A DNA stretch of 32,619 nt, taken from positions 1 to 32,619 of the forward strand of contig JAJYOU010000021.1 of assembly GCA_021795965.1 (NCBI GenBank), in the 5' to 3' direction. The DNA comes from Chloroflexota bacterium. GTDB taxonomy: Bacteria; Chloroflexota; Anaerolineae; Anaerolineales; Villigracilaceae. The notes below the pieces were generated by a model that saw only the letters and a program-made list of their open reading frames with translations, had not been told where the DNA came from and ran no database searches. Positions within the stretch are counted from its first letter, which is position 1. The number at the start of each line of letters is the position of its first letter. Of this stretch, positions 15,123 to 22,427 are shown piece by piece. The position numbers were made by a program, and so were the translations under genes.

Positions 15123-15413
15123 CTATGCAAGTGCGTCTGTTAGATCTTTTTCGCGTAACATACGTCGTTTCCAGGTGCTGATTTGAGGAACGACGTAGGG
15201 CAGCAGGCGTAAGCTGTAATAGGGAGGCAGGATGGGAATGCCGAGCAGATCACCCATCGTGATCAGGATAAAGAGGTGCTCCATGCTGCCGCGGGTCTTA
15301 AGCGCGTAACGCGCCATATCGTGACCCGCCATGCCGTACATGACGCTCTTGAAGCCGTCCATCCAGGATGGTTTTTTCCCTTTTACTTCCTCATCATTCG
15401 TTTCATTTGGCAT
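15123..15413 (-). CDS. Small conserved protein, paralogue 2 of the cstA-ArsA operon
   Basis: This protein of about 96 residues belongs to no family I recognise. Its C-terminal half, EHLFILITMGDLLGIPILPP followed by YYSLRLLPYVVPQI and WKRRMLREKDLTD, is nearly the same as in the gene before it. The hydrophobic stretch could be a single membrane-associated segment near the C-terminus, with a positively charged tail after it. AGGAG at 15427-15423 fits ATG 15413 (spacing 9) better than ATG 15419 (spacing 3). It ends 9 bases before the ArsA subunit A start and shares sequence with that gene's ribosome site. Its N-terminal third is polar and differs from paralogue 1. Confidence 0.8.
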   Translation of the reverse strand: MPNETNDEEVKGKKPSWMDGFKSVMYGMAGHDMARYALKTRGSMEHLFILITMGDLLGIPILPPYYSLRLLPYVVPQISTWKRRMLREKDLTDALA

Positions 15414-15468
15414 AATCATGTTCTCCTTTTTATAAGTATAAATCCATCCGCAGGTCTCGAGGTTATCC

Positions 15469-15771
15469 TCAGGTGATTTCCTGGTCACAGAGGTCGGTTA
15501 GATCACGTTCACGCAGCAGGCTGCGCTTCCAACCGTTAATATTGGGAACCACGTAAGGCAGCAGTCGCAGTGTGTAATAAGGCGGCAGGACCGGGATGCC
15601 GACGATATCCCCGAAAACGATCAGGATGAATAAATGTTCGAGATGAGATCTTTCTTTATGCAAGCCCCGAACAATCTCGTAAACACTGGCGCCGTAAACC
15701 ATATCGCCAAATGCCCTGGTGAACCCACCAGCTGTTCGAGTGATTTGTGAAACCGTCAGTTTGAAATTCAT
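15469..15771 (-). CDS. Small conserved protein, paralogue 1 of the cstA-ArsA operon
   Basis: This 100-residue protein starts at 15771, where ATGA overlaps the stop of the thioredoxin-fold gene. A longer in-frame reading from 15948 would lie inside that gene and is not credible. Residues ~44-95 contain EHLFILIVFGDIVGIPVLPP, then YYTLRLLPYVVPNI and WKRSLLRERDLTD, about three-quarters identical to paralogue 2. Gly, Pro and Tyr positions are fully shared, so the segment is functionally constrained. I do not know the family. Two related small proteins next to two related ATPases suggest that each could be an adaptor or cargo for the ATPases, or a subunit associated with CstA. Confidence 0.82.
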   Translation of the reverse strand: MNFKLTVSQITRTAGGFTRAFGDMVYGASVYEIVRGLHKERSHLEHLFILIVFGDIVGIPVLPPYYTLRLLPYVVPNINGWKRSLLRERDLTDLCDQEIT

Positions 15772-16163
15772 GGCAAAACCGCGACGTTCGATTCGGTTTG
15801 GACGACCGCGCCGGCTGATTGCAGCGCCTGCTCCAACTGCTGTGGATCGAGCCCGACGATTTTTTTGCCGCCCGCGATGAACGTTGGGTAGCGGTGTGCT
15901 CCGAATTGGATGGCTTTGATCAGTCCCTGGAGCGAACGCGGATCCCAAATGTGGAACCTGACTGAATCACCGTATCGCAGCGACAGATCAAAGATCGTAT
16001 CGGAGAAGCGTTGAAAATCGTCCTGCCAATCCGGCGGGTATTCATCCAGACCACGATCAGACGGCGCTTTATAAAAATCAGCCTGGGCGATCATCATTTC
16101 GCAGGAAAGACAAATTCCCCATCCTTCCGGTAACGGCATGATTACATCGATCTGGATTGTCAT
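15768..16163 (-). CDS. Thioredoxin-fold protein with CLSC motif
   Basis: This 131-residue protein starts with a beta strand (IQIDVIMPLP), then GWGICLSCEMMIAQADF with a CxxC pair (Cys18, Cys21) at the start of a helix. Later comes RYPTFIAGGKKIVG, like the cis-proline strand of thioredoxins. No signal peptide is present, so it should act in the cytoplasm. I chose ATG 16163 because the conserved-looking protein begins there; an extension to 16250 would be translated from a hairpin-forming leader. No strong Shine-Dalgarno precedes it (GAAAGAAAA). It follows cstA by about 105 bases and overlaps paralogue 1 by four. A redox or metal-handling job for the operon is inferred. Confidence 0.75.
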   Translation of the reverse strand: MTIQIDVIMPLPEGWGICLSCEMMIAQADFYKAPSDRGLDEYPPDWQDDFQRFSDTIFDLSLRYGDSVRFHIWDPRSLQGLIKAIQFGAHRYPTFIAGGKKIVGLDPQQLEQALQSAGAVVQTESNVAVLP

Positions 16164-16187
16164 TTTTTCTTTCGTAATTTCGGGACG

Positions 16188-16249
16188 TGCGGCACACCTG
16201 GTTCCTGCACTTCCTTGAGCTTTGCGCCAGGAAGAAAGTGCGCCGCACA
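16188..16249 (-). promoter_or_regulatory. Nested inverted repeat between cstA and the downstream genes
   Basis: GTGCGGC and GCCGCAC at the two ends can pair, and inside them GCACTT pairs with AAGTGC, giving a 62-base structure in the message after cstA and before the thioredoxin-fold gene. No T-run follows. It may stabilise the cstA message or attenuate the downstream genes. Confidence 0.45.
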
Positions 16250-16268
16250 TCTCATAATCGGAGGTCAG

Positions 16269-18098
16269 CTAGACTGAAGTCTTGACTGGTTTATTTTCGC
16301 GAGCCTTGTTGAAGGCTTTTAAAGCGTCCCAGGCAAGGAAAAGTGCCGCGATCACCAGGTAGATGGCGATCAAACCAGCCAGCCAGTTACCGATGATTTT
16401 ATCAACCGGCAGGTTGGCTGCGCCCAGCTGAGAGAACACACTGAATGCTGTCAGGAGCAGCGCAGCAATGGTGGTCACGAACATGAAGAGGAACGGGATG
16501 AAGGTCCACATGTAGTTCTTGCCGTTGGACATCAACCAGAGGGTGACCAGAAGCAGGGCGAGCGAAGCCATTAACTGGTTGGCGCCGCCGAAGAGCACCC
16601 AAACACGTGCCCAGAAGCCGGTGTAGATCATGAGAGCCGAGAGCAGCAGGGCGATGATCGAGCCGAAGGTGGTGTTTTTGAAGAGCGGAATTGAATCGCC
16701 CAGGAATTCAGCTGAAGCGACGCGCATGAAACGAACCACCAGGTACATGATCGTCAGACCCATCAGGGTCAGAAATACCGAGCCATAGGGCAGACCGAAC
16801 GAGGTGGGCACACCGACTTTGGACATCATCTCGCTCAAGCCGATTGCAAAAATGCCTGCGTTCTTGCCAGCCGCGACCAAGCCAACATAACCCGCAAAAC
16901 CCTTGGTTACGCCAACGCCGACGACTGCCGTCAGGAGGGATAAAGTGGCCAGGAACATTTCGAGGAACATGGCGCCGCCACCAACATAGAGGGCGTCGGC
17001 TTCATTTTCAAGCTGGCGGGCAGTGCCAGATGAAGAAACCAGGCTGTGCCAGCCGGAAACTGCACCGCAGGCAATGGTCACAAAGAGCAGCGGCCACATG
17101 GGTCCGAGCGGAACCATGTTCTTAAGCAGTTTTGGATCGATGCTTGAACAATTAGCTGACGCACACAGGTTACCGTTCCAGTTGGTGAAAGCCGGGAAAT
17201 CTGCGGGGAAAGCCGGGTGCCAGATCAAAAGACCAAGAGTGCCAGCCAGGATGCCCAAGAAAACGATCCAGAAGGATACGTAGTTGATGGGCTGCGCCCA
17301 GCGCCAGATGGGAAGTACTGCGCCGAAATAGCACAGAACCAGCGCCACCAGGCTCCAGATGAACTGCGGGCGTGTCACAGCTCCGAAGACGGTTGCATAG
17401 GTTTGGATCGCCTTGCCATCCGGACCGGTGCCTGCAACTGCGCCGTTAATCACGTTGGTGATAAATCCCTGGACAGGTGCCAGGGTGCCGAGCCAGATGC
17501 CCACAAAAGCCAGGACAACCGTGATCCCACTCGTCACAATGATATCCATCTTCCATTTATAGGTCATTTGACCAGCCAGCAAGCCGACGCCGATTACCAG
17601 CAGCAATCCCAGCGGGACTGCCGGGTTGGTCATCAGGTCGTAACCAACAATCTTGCCAAAGGCTGCCATGATCAAAAGCAGGTAGAAATAGATGAAGGTT
17701 AACAGGATGGAGCGGGAGCGTGGGGAGATAAAGCGATAGGAGAGAGCACCAAATGACTGGCCGTCCTCCCGAACGCCAAGCATGATGCTCGAATAATCCT
17801 GTACCCAGCCGATAAAGAATGTGCCGAAGATGATCCAGAGCAGTGCTGGCAACCAGCCCCATTGAACCGCAACGATTGGTCCGGTGATTGGACCCAACGC
17901 GGCAATGGATTTGAACTGGTAACCAAAGAGCACGTTACGGTTGGCGGGGGTGAAATCCACTCCATCCATGTACATCCTGGCTGGTGTGGCTTTTTTGCCA
18001 TCCGGTTGGATCACTTTCCGATCAATGGTCTTGGCATAGAAGCCATAGCCCAAAAAAATTGCAACAACGCCGATGAATAATGTTACAACAGCATTCAT
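16269..18098 (-). CDS. cstA: Carbon starvation protein CstA (pyruvate/peptide transporter family)
   Basis: This 609-residue polytopic membrane protein has about 16 hydrophobic segments. It has CstA landmarks: a first TM followed by TPARMYMDGVDFTPANRNVL, then FKSIAALGPITGPIVAVQWG, then WVQDYSSIMLGVREDGQSFG. CACGAVSGWHSLVSSSGTA-like sequence (ACGAVSGWHSLVSSSGTARQ) lies further on. E. coli CstA and BtsT take up pyruvate and possibly peptides under carbon limitation. Full length, intact start with AGGAGG just upstream. In enterobacteria cstA is followed by the tiny ybdD gene; here it is followed by a different set of five genes, which is the unusual point. The substrate in this organism is not determined by sequence. 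Confidence 0.95.
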   Translation of the reverse strand: MNAVVTLFIGVVAIFLGYGFYAKTIDRKVIQPDGKKATPARMYMDGVDFTPANRNVLFGYQFKSIAALGPITGPIVAVQWGWLPALLWIIFGTFFIGWVQDYSSIMLGVREDGQSFGALSYRFISPRSRSILLTFIYFYLLLIMAAFGKIVGYDLMTNPAVPLGLLLVIGVGLLAGQMTYKWKMDIIVTSGITVVLAFVGIWLGTLAPVQGFITNVINGAVAGTGPDGKAIQTYATVFGAVTRPQFIWSLVALVLCYFGAVLPIWRWAQPINYVSFWIVFLGILAGTLGLLIWHPAFPADFPAFTNWNGNLCASANCSSIDPKLLKNMVPLGPMWPLLFVTIACGAVSGWHSLVSSSGTARQLENEADALYVGGGAMFLEMFLATLSLLTAVVGVGVTKGFAGYVGLVAAGKNAGIFAIGLSEMMSKVGVPTSFGLPYGSVFLTLMGLTIMYLVVRFMRVASAEFLGDSIPLFKNTTFGSIIALLLSALMIYTGFWARVWVLFGGANQLMASLALLLVTLWLMSNGKNYMWTFIPFLFMFVTTIAALLLTAFSVFSQLGAANLPVDKIIGNWLAGLIAIYLVIAALFLAWDALKAFNKARENKPVKTSV

Positions 18099-18125
18099 TA
18101 CATCCTCCTAAGGTTGAATTATTAG

Positions 18126-18141
18126 TTGATTGGCAAATCAA
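18126..18141. promoter_or_regulatory. Small palindrome upstream of cstA
   Basis: TTGATT-GGCA-AATCAA is a 6-bp dyad about 28 bases upstream of the cstA start. The position and symmetry suit a repressor or activator site, but no regulator is identified. Confidence 0.3.
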
Positions 18142-18227
18142 TTTGTTACGAATTCATGCACCTTTGAGAACCTTTCGAACCATGTCCGTAATGAAATATC
18201 ACCTCCTTTACTTATCTGTAATCTGGA

Positions 18228-18255
18228 TTGACAAACTCAATAAGAGCCGTATACT
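18228..18255 (+). promoter_or_regulatory. Sigma-70-type promoter of the TPR gene
   Basis: A perfect TTGACA (18228-18233) is followed by a 16-bp spacer and TATACT (18250-18255). Transcription should start near 18262, about 26 bases before the ATG at 18288. Confidence 0.8.
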
Positions 18256-18287
18256 AAGACCCAGTTTAATTATCGATGGAGGTTGCC

Positions 18288-18914
18288 ATGTCTTTGCCTG
18301 TCTTGCTATTATTAATCGGTTTTGTTTATATCGTTGTTTTTGGCGGTCTGGCTTTACTCCGGCGCGAGGGACTTTCCCTGCGGTTTGCGCTTGAATCACT
18401 GATCCTGACCGGAGTGGTGGCTGGACTGACCGCTGTGTCCAGCTTCAAAATCGAACCAGTCGTTTTCCTGCTCCTGCTCTACCTGGTGACGATGCGAGTG
18501 CGCCTGTTGGTGGATCTCGGTACAGATTTCGCCAGGCGAGGCAAGATCGTGCGGGCTGGGCGATTCTATGAGTTTGCGGCTCGCCTCTGGCCTGATCAAT
18601 CCGGCATGATCGTGATCGATGTCAACCGCGCAACTGCTTTGCTGCAATCAGGACAATACGATCTAGCCATCTCATTGCTCAAATCAGTCCTGGACAAGGC
18701 AGGGCAGGGTTACCTGGGTGTGAAATATGAGGTTGCTGCGCATTACAACCTGGCGGTTGCATATCTGCGACAAAAGAAAGATTCACAGGCAATTATTGAA
18801 TTCAATGCCGTTTTAGATACCTGGCCTTCTTCTGATTACTCGCGCAGCGCCACGCGGGCTCTGGAAAAACTCCAACACAAAAATTTAGCTGAAAAAGACA
18901 ATCAAGAAGAATAA
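18288..18914 (+). CDS. Membrane-anchored TPR-like protein
   Basis: This 208-residue protein has two N-terminal transmembrane helices (about 3-23 and 37-65, the second region broad) and a soluble C-terminal half. That half carries TPR-like helical pairs, visible as NRATALLQSGQYDLAISLLK and AAHYNLAVAYLRQKKDSQAI. The tail is charged and polar. ATG 18288 is preferred to 18276 because GGAGG (18279-18283) lies between them as a ribosome site. It is transcribed away from cstA and has its own promoter and terminator. TPR domains mediate protein-protein contacts, so a scaffolding role at the membrane is likely; the partner is not known. It might belong with the cstA operon only by divergence. Confidence 0.78.
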   Translation: MSLPVLLLLIGFVYIVVFGGLALLRREGLSLRFALESLILTGVVAGLTAVSSFKIEPVVFLLLLYLVTMRVRLLVDLGTDFARRGKIVRAGRFYEFAARLWPDQSGMIVIDVNRATALLQSGQYDLAISLLKSVLDKAGQGYLGVKYEVAAHYNLAVAYLRQKKDSQAIIEFNAVLDTWPSSDYSRSATRALEKLQHKNLAEKDNQEE

Positions 18915-18943
18915 GCGGGGTTTGGATCGATCATAGGGAAACA

Positions 18944-18982
18944 AAAAGCGCCATTGAGGGACAATCACTCACTGGCGCTTTT
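18944..18982. terminator. Bidirectional intrinsic terminator
   Basis: AAAAGCGCCA (18944-18953) pairs with TGGCGCTTTT (18973-18982), with further GAG/CTC pairing inside. A run of A on one side and T on the other lets it stop both the TPR gene and leftward transcription from 19197. Confidence 0.85.
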
Positions 18983-19196
18983 GCATGCTGGTTTTTCAGC
19001 CACGAAAAATCGTTTGTCGACCAAATCTTTTGAATTGGGGAAGGGAAAGCGGATGACATTTTATCAATGACCCTAGGAAAAAAATATGACTTTAATATAG
19101 CACACTTTTTAAAAAACCTGTTGTCAATTCTATCCCTTATTTGCTTTTATAAGGAAAAGAATTGGTTTGCGGGAACCTAAAATCCACGCTGCTGAA

Positions 19197-20132
19197 TCAC
19201 CCGGTTTGTTTTTGGCGGGCTTTCTGTTCGACCGGCAGCAAAATGGCGTAGGTCAGATCGGCGATGGGTGTTGGCACTCCCAGCTCCCGACCTTTGCGGC
19301 AGATGACTCCGATGACGGCTTCCAATTCTGAGATGTGTCCGGTCTCAAAATCGCGCTGCATCGAAGGTACGATCGTCGGTGCAGAAGCATCGATGAATGC
19401 CAGGGTTTTTTCAACCACATCCGTGTCCAGGATGATATTCTGCGCCCGAGCCACTGCACCAATTTCGCCCATGAGACTGGTCAACACGCGCCGCGTTTCG
19501 GGGACGGAGCGATATTCGCCCATCGGCAAGCGCGTCAGCGAGCCCACCCCGCTAGCGGCTGCAATGAAAAGGAACTTCGTCCAGAGGACCTTGACAATCT
19601 CGCTGCTGATCTCGACCGTGATGCCTGTCGGGCTGAACAGCTCGGAGATGCTTTTCGCACGCGGGGAGATTGAACCATCCAATTCGCCAAAAACGATGCG
19701 CCGGAATGCCGAGACCTGGCGGATAACGCCGGGAGCTTCGATGGCGGAGGAGATCCAGGTTGCCGCGCCCATCAGGTGCGACATCCCAAGGATTGCGCCG
19801 ATCCGTTCCGCAGAATCGACGCCGTTTTGAAAACTGAGGATTGTGGTTTGCTGCGTGATAAGGGGGCGGATGGATTCTGCTGCCCGTTCGGTGTCGTAAG
19901 TCTTGGTGCAAAACAGCACGAGGTCAACCGGACCGATTTGGGCAGGGTCTGCGAAGGCGCGCGCCGGCTGGATGCTGAAATCGCCGTGGACGCTCCTGAT
20001 CTGCAAGCCATCCCTGCGGATTGCTTCGAGGTGTGCCCCACGGGCGATAAAGCTCACTTCATGTCCCTGCTTTGCCAGGAGTCCACCGTAATAACCGCCG
20101 ACCCCGCCGGTCCCAAGTACCGCAATCTTCAT
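19197..20132 (-). CDS. 2-dehydropantoate 2-reductase family (PanE/ApbA)
   Basis: This 311-residue protein starts with the NADPH-binding Rossmann motif AVLGTGGVGGYYGGLLA, followed by IARGAHLEAIRRDGL. Later pieces typical of PanE are LVLFCTKTYDT, LSFQNGVDSAERI, VLWTKFLFIAAASGVGSLT with the catalytic lysine, and a C-terminal HISELEAVIGVICRKGRELG. It would reduce ketopantoate to pantoate for coenzyme A synthesis in the cytoplasm. Many family members act on other 2-ketoacids, and there are no other pan genes nearby, so the specific symbol is withheld. GGAGG before ATG 20132 supports the start. It is a single-gene unit on the minus strand. Confidence 0.88.
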   Translation of the reverse strand: MKIAVLGTGGVGGYYGGLLAKQGHEVSFIARGAHLEAIRRDGLQIRSVHGDFSIQPARAFADPAQIGPVDLVLFCTKTYDTERAAESIRPLITQQTTILSFQNGVDSAERIGAILGMSHLMGAATWISSAIEAPGVIRQVSAFRRIVFGELDGSISPRAKSISELFSPTGITVEISSEIVKVLWTKFLFIAAASGVGSLTRLPMGEYRSVPETRRVLTSLMGEIGAVARAQNIILDTDVVEKTLAFIDASAPTIVPSMQRDFETGHISELEAVIGVICRKGRELGVPTPIADLTYAILLPVEQKARQKQTG

Positions 20133-20550
20133 CTGTTCCTCCGGAATGATTTAAATTGTTTTAAATAAAACACCACCATCCACCAAAAAGTTATCATATC
20201 ACGCCTGCAAATTGCAAAATCAAACTATGAAAAAATGAATGTTTAGGGATGCGCCTGCCATTTCTCGGCGGGTAAGGAACAGCAAACTTTTTGTGGCAAT
20301 CTACGTGCCATGAGCGCAGCAGGAATGCCCTGAATTACTTTTCGTGTAGCCAATTTAAGGAGAAAAGCGGGACAGCGGCAAGCCCGCAGGTCACGTCAAG
20401 CTTGAAAAAGTGGAAAAAATCGAGTTATACATCCAACCGCGGGACCGGTGAAAAGGGGCTTGCAGCATTGTTGTACAATTAATGATGAGCGCGGGGTGCA
20501 ATTAAATGGAAGGATTCAGCAGTTTTCAAAAAACTGGAAGGAGGCTCAGC
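20133..20550. other. Intergenic region, no gene recognised
   Basis: No coding sequence is convincing. Contents are a stretch at 20340-20358 resembling 12188-12206, a TACAAT (20474-20479) that could be a -10 box without a clear -35, and a Shine-Dalgarno GGAGG (20540-20544) that decides the next gene's start. Confidence 0.4.
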
Positions 20551-20931
20551 GTGAATTTAAAAACCATGATGATCATCAAGGCGGTCGTGTGCCTGGTGCT
20601 TGGAGTACCCATTCTCTTCGCGCCGGTCTTCACTTACTCCCTGTTTGGTACAACTCTAAACACTGGCGGAGTTTTGGCAGCCAGGCAGTACAGTGCATCG
20701 ATTTTCGGAAATATGCTGGTCACCTGGTTTGCCCGCAATGCGGTCGATTCGCAAGCCAGGCGGGCGATCATCCTTGACTTGTGCGTTTATGACGCGGTCG
20801 GTTTTGTGATCGCGCTAATTGCACAGTTAAGTGGGCTGCTTGGACCACTGGGTTGGATTGTGGTGGTGGTCTACCTGTTTTTCGCGCTTGGGTTTGGTTA
20901 TTTCCTGCTGCCGCACAAGGAAGCAGCCTGA
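20551..20931 (+). CDS. Small multi-pass membrane protein, unknown
   Basis: This 126-residue protein has about four hydrophobic segments, for example IIKAVVCLVLGVPILFAPV, ILDLCVYDAVGFVIALIAQL and WIVVVVYLFFALGFGYFLL, and a short basic tail. I take GTG 20551 as start because GGAGG lies six bases before it. The in-frame ATG at 20506 would need translation of a non-conserved-looking 15-residue extension without a ribosome site. I do not recognise the family. The neighbours are unrelated in function. Confidence 0.65.
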   Translation: MNLKTMMIIKAVVCLVLGVPILFAPVFTYSLFGTTLNTGGVLAARQYSASIFGNMLVTWFARNAVDSQARRAIILDLCVYDAVGFVIALIAQLSGLLGPLGWIVVVVYLFFALGFGYFLLPHKEAA

Positions 20932-21075
20932 ACATCACCCCGCGCTGGTAGTGGAGCCCCGGCATTTTCTTCGCTGCCCTGCTGCAAATGCTCCAAACGC
21001 TCCAAACACTGCCTTTTCCTTCAGATTTTGTATAGTATAATTTTTATCCTGCCACCGGAAGGTTTTTGAAAAGCG
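20932..21075. promoter_or_regulatory. Candidate promoter region of the aroC cluster
   Basis: A perfect TATAAT lies at 21036-21041 in an AT-rich patch. The -35 position reads CTTTTC, a weak match. It would drive the small frame at 21076 and then aroC, dinB-like and aroA. Confidence 0.45.
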
Positions 21076-21228
21076 ATGGCAGTTCTGGTACAAATGGCTG
21101 CAGATCCCCCTTCTGGTGGCCGAACGACATTTTTATGGGATAAATCCCGGGTCGATCGATCCGTTCCCATTGAACTATCCCCCGAAGAACAGCTTTTTGG
21201 CAAATTCCAGATCACAAAAACTCTTTGA
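21076..21228 (+). CDS. Possible small ORF before aroC
   Basis: A 50-codon frame, starting MAVLVQMAADPPSGG and ending PEEQLFGKFQITKTL, runs from 21076 to the stop at 21226, 15 bases before aroC. It lies downstream of a TATAAT. The ribosome site is poor (CGGAAGG is about 15 bases upstream). I recognise no family. It might be a leader peptide, a small protein or a gene fragment; or no gene at all. Confidence 0.35.
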   Translation: MAVLVQMAADPPSGGRTTFLWDKSRVDRSVPIELSPEEQLFGKFQITKTL

Positions 21229-21243
21229 CTGGAGAAATTTATC

Positions 21244-22425
21244 ATGCAGGGTAATACCTTTGGAAGAGTGTTTCGAGTCACAGCCTCGGGCGAATCCTAC
21301 GGTCCGGCATTGGTTGCGGTTGTGGACGGGGTGCCGCCTGGAGTGCCGATCACTGAGGCTGAGGTGCAGGCAGATCTCAACCGGCGCCGCCCCGGGCAAA
21401 GTTCAATCACTTCTCCGCGCGGAGAAACAGATGTTGTAAAAATCATCACAGGGGTATTCGATGGCTACACCACGGGGGCGCCTGTCACCCTGGTGATTTA
21501 CAATGTTGACACCAAACCCTTTCACGTCCACCAATATGCAAAAGTTATGCAAAAAGTCCGTCCCGGGCATGCGGATTACACCTTTCATATAAAATATGGG
21601 CGTTTTCGCGATTGGCGCGGGGCAGGTCGTTCGAGCGGACGTGAGACTGTCTGCCGGGTTGCGGCTGGCGCCATCGCCAAAAAGATCCTGCAAAGAGAGG
21701 GGATCGAGATCCGGGCTTATGTCAAGGAAATGGCTGGGGTCAAAGCCCCGGATCATATCAGCTGGACCGACATTCAAACCAAGACCGAAACCAACATTGC
21801 CCGCTGCCCGGATGCAGAAGCTTCCAAAAAAATGATTGAAGCGACACTCGAGGCTGCCAAAAACGGTGATACGGTCGGTGGCATTGTTGAAGTGATCGTG
21901 AAAAACTGTCCAGCCGGCTTGGGCGAACCCGTTTTTGACAAAATGACCGCAACGCTGGCGCATGCCATCATGAGCATCGGAGCTGTGAGGGGAATTGAGT
22001 TTGGTGACGGTTTCAAGGAAGCACGTGCCCTGGGAAGTCAGAACAACGACATTCCTTATTATGATCAAAACGGCAAGGTGAAATTCAGGAGCAACCGCAG
22101 CGGTGGGATGCTGGGTGGCATCACGAATGGGGACGATATCGTCTTCAGGCTGGCAGTCAAACCCACCTCCACCATCCGCCTCGACCAGGATACGATCAAC
22201 GTCATCCAGAAGAAAAATGAGCAGTTGAGTGCAGAAACTCGCCGCGATCCTTCCATCGTTCCACGCGTGGTTCCGGTGGTCGAAGCCATGGCTGCCCTGA
22301 CGATTGTGGACCAGCTCATGATGTGGAAAGGCTACAGCGCCCTTTCCCATGGTCTCGAGGACGGCAAACAGTTGGGCGATTATATTGCTGACCCTGTTTA
22401 TAAAGATAAAAAGGATTGGGACTAG
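21244..22425 (+). CDS. aroC: Chorismate synthase homologue with altered active-site residues
   Basis: This 393-residue protein aligns along the whole chorismate synthase fold. It starts QGNTFGRVFRVTASGESYG; VDGVPPGVPITEAEVQADLN, RPGHADYTF (His109), RDWRGAGRSSGRET, and AAGAIAKKIL follow. RSGGMLGGITNGDDIVFRLA and RRDPSIVPRVVPVVEAMAAL lie at the C-terminus. The enzyme converts EPSP to chorismate with reduced FMN. The normally invariant histidine of GESHG is Tyr19 here (codon TAC), and the RHD triplet reads RRD at 333-335. The second catalytic histidine is kept. Thus activity may be altered, or the lineage may have a variant. The downstream DinB-like gene starts two bases after the stop, and aroA follows, forming an operon. 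Confidence 0.88.
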   Translation: MQGNTFGRVFRVTASGESYGPALVAVVDGVPPGVPITEAEVQADLNRRRPGQSSITSPRGETDVVKIITGVFDGYTTGAPVTLVIYNVDTKPFHVHQYAKVMQKVRPGHADYTFHIKYGRFRDWRGAGRSSGRETVCRVAAGAIAKKILQREGIEIRAYVKEMAGVKAPDHISWTDIQTKTETNIARCPDAEASKKMIEATLEAAKNGDTVGGIVEVIVKNCPAGLGEPVFDKMTATLAHAIMSIGAVRGIEFGDGFKEARALGSQNNDIPYYDQNGKVKFRSNRSGGMLGGITNGDDIVFRLAVKPTSTIRLDQDTINVIQKKNEQLSAETRRDPSIVPRVVPVVEAMAALTIVDQLMMWKGYSALSHGLEDGKQLGDYIADPVYKDKKDWD

Positions 22426-22427
22426 AG

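Noticed and set aside
18228-18260. Promoter for cstA in the same intergenic space on the minus strand
   Set aside because: Only partial -35/-10 matches with wrong spacing; not called.
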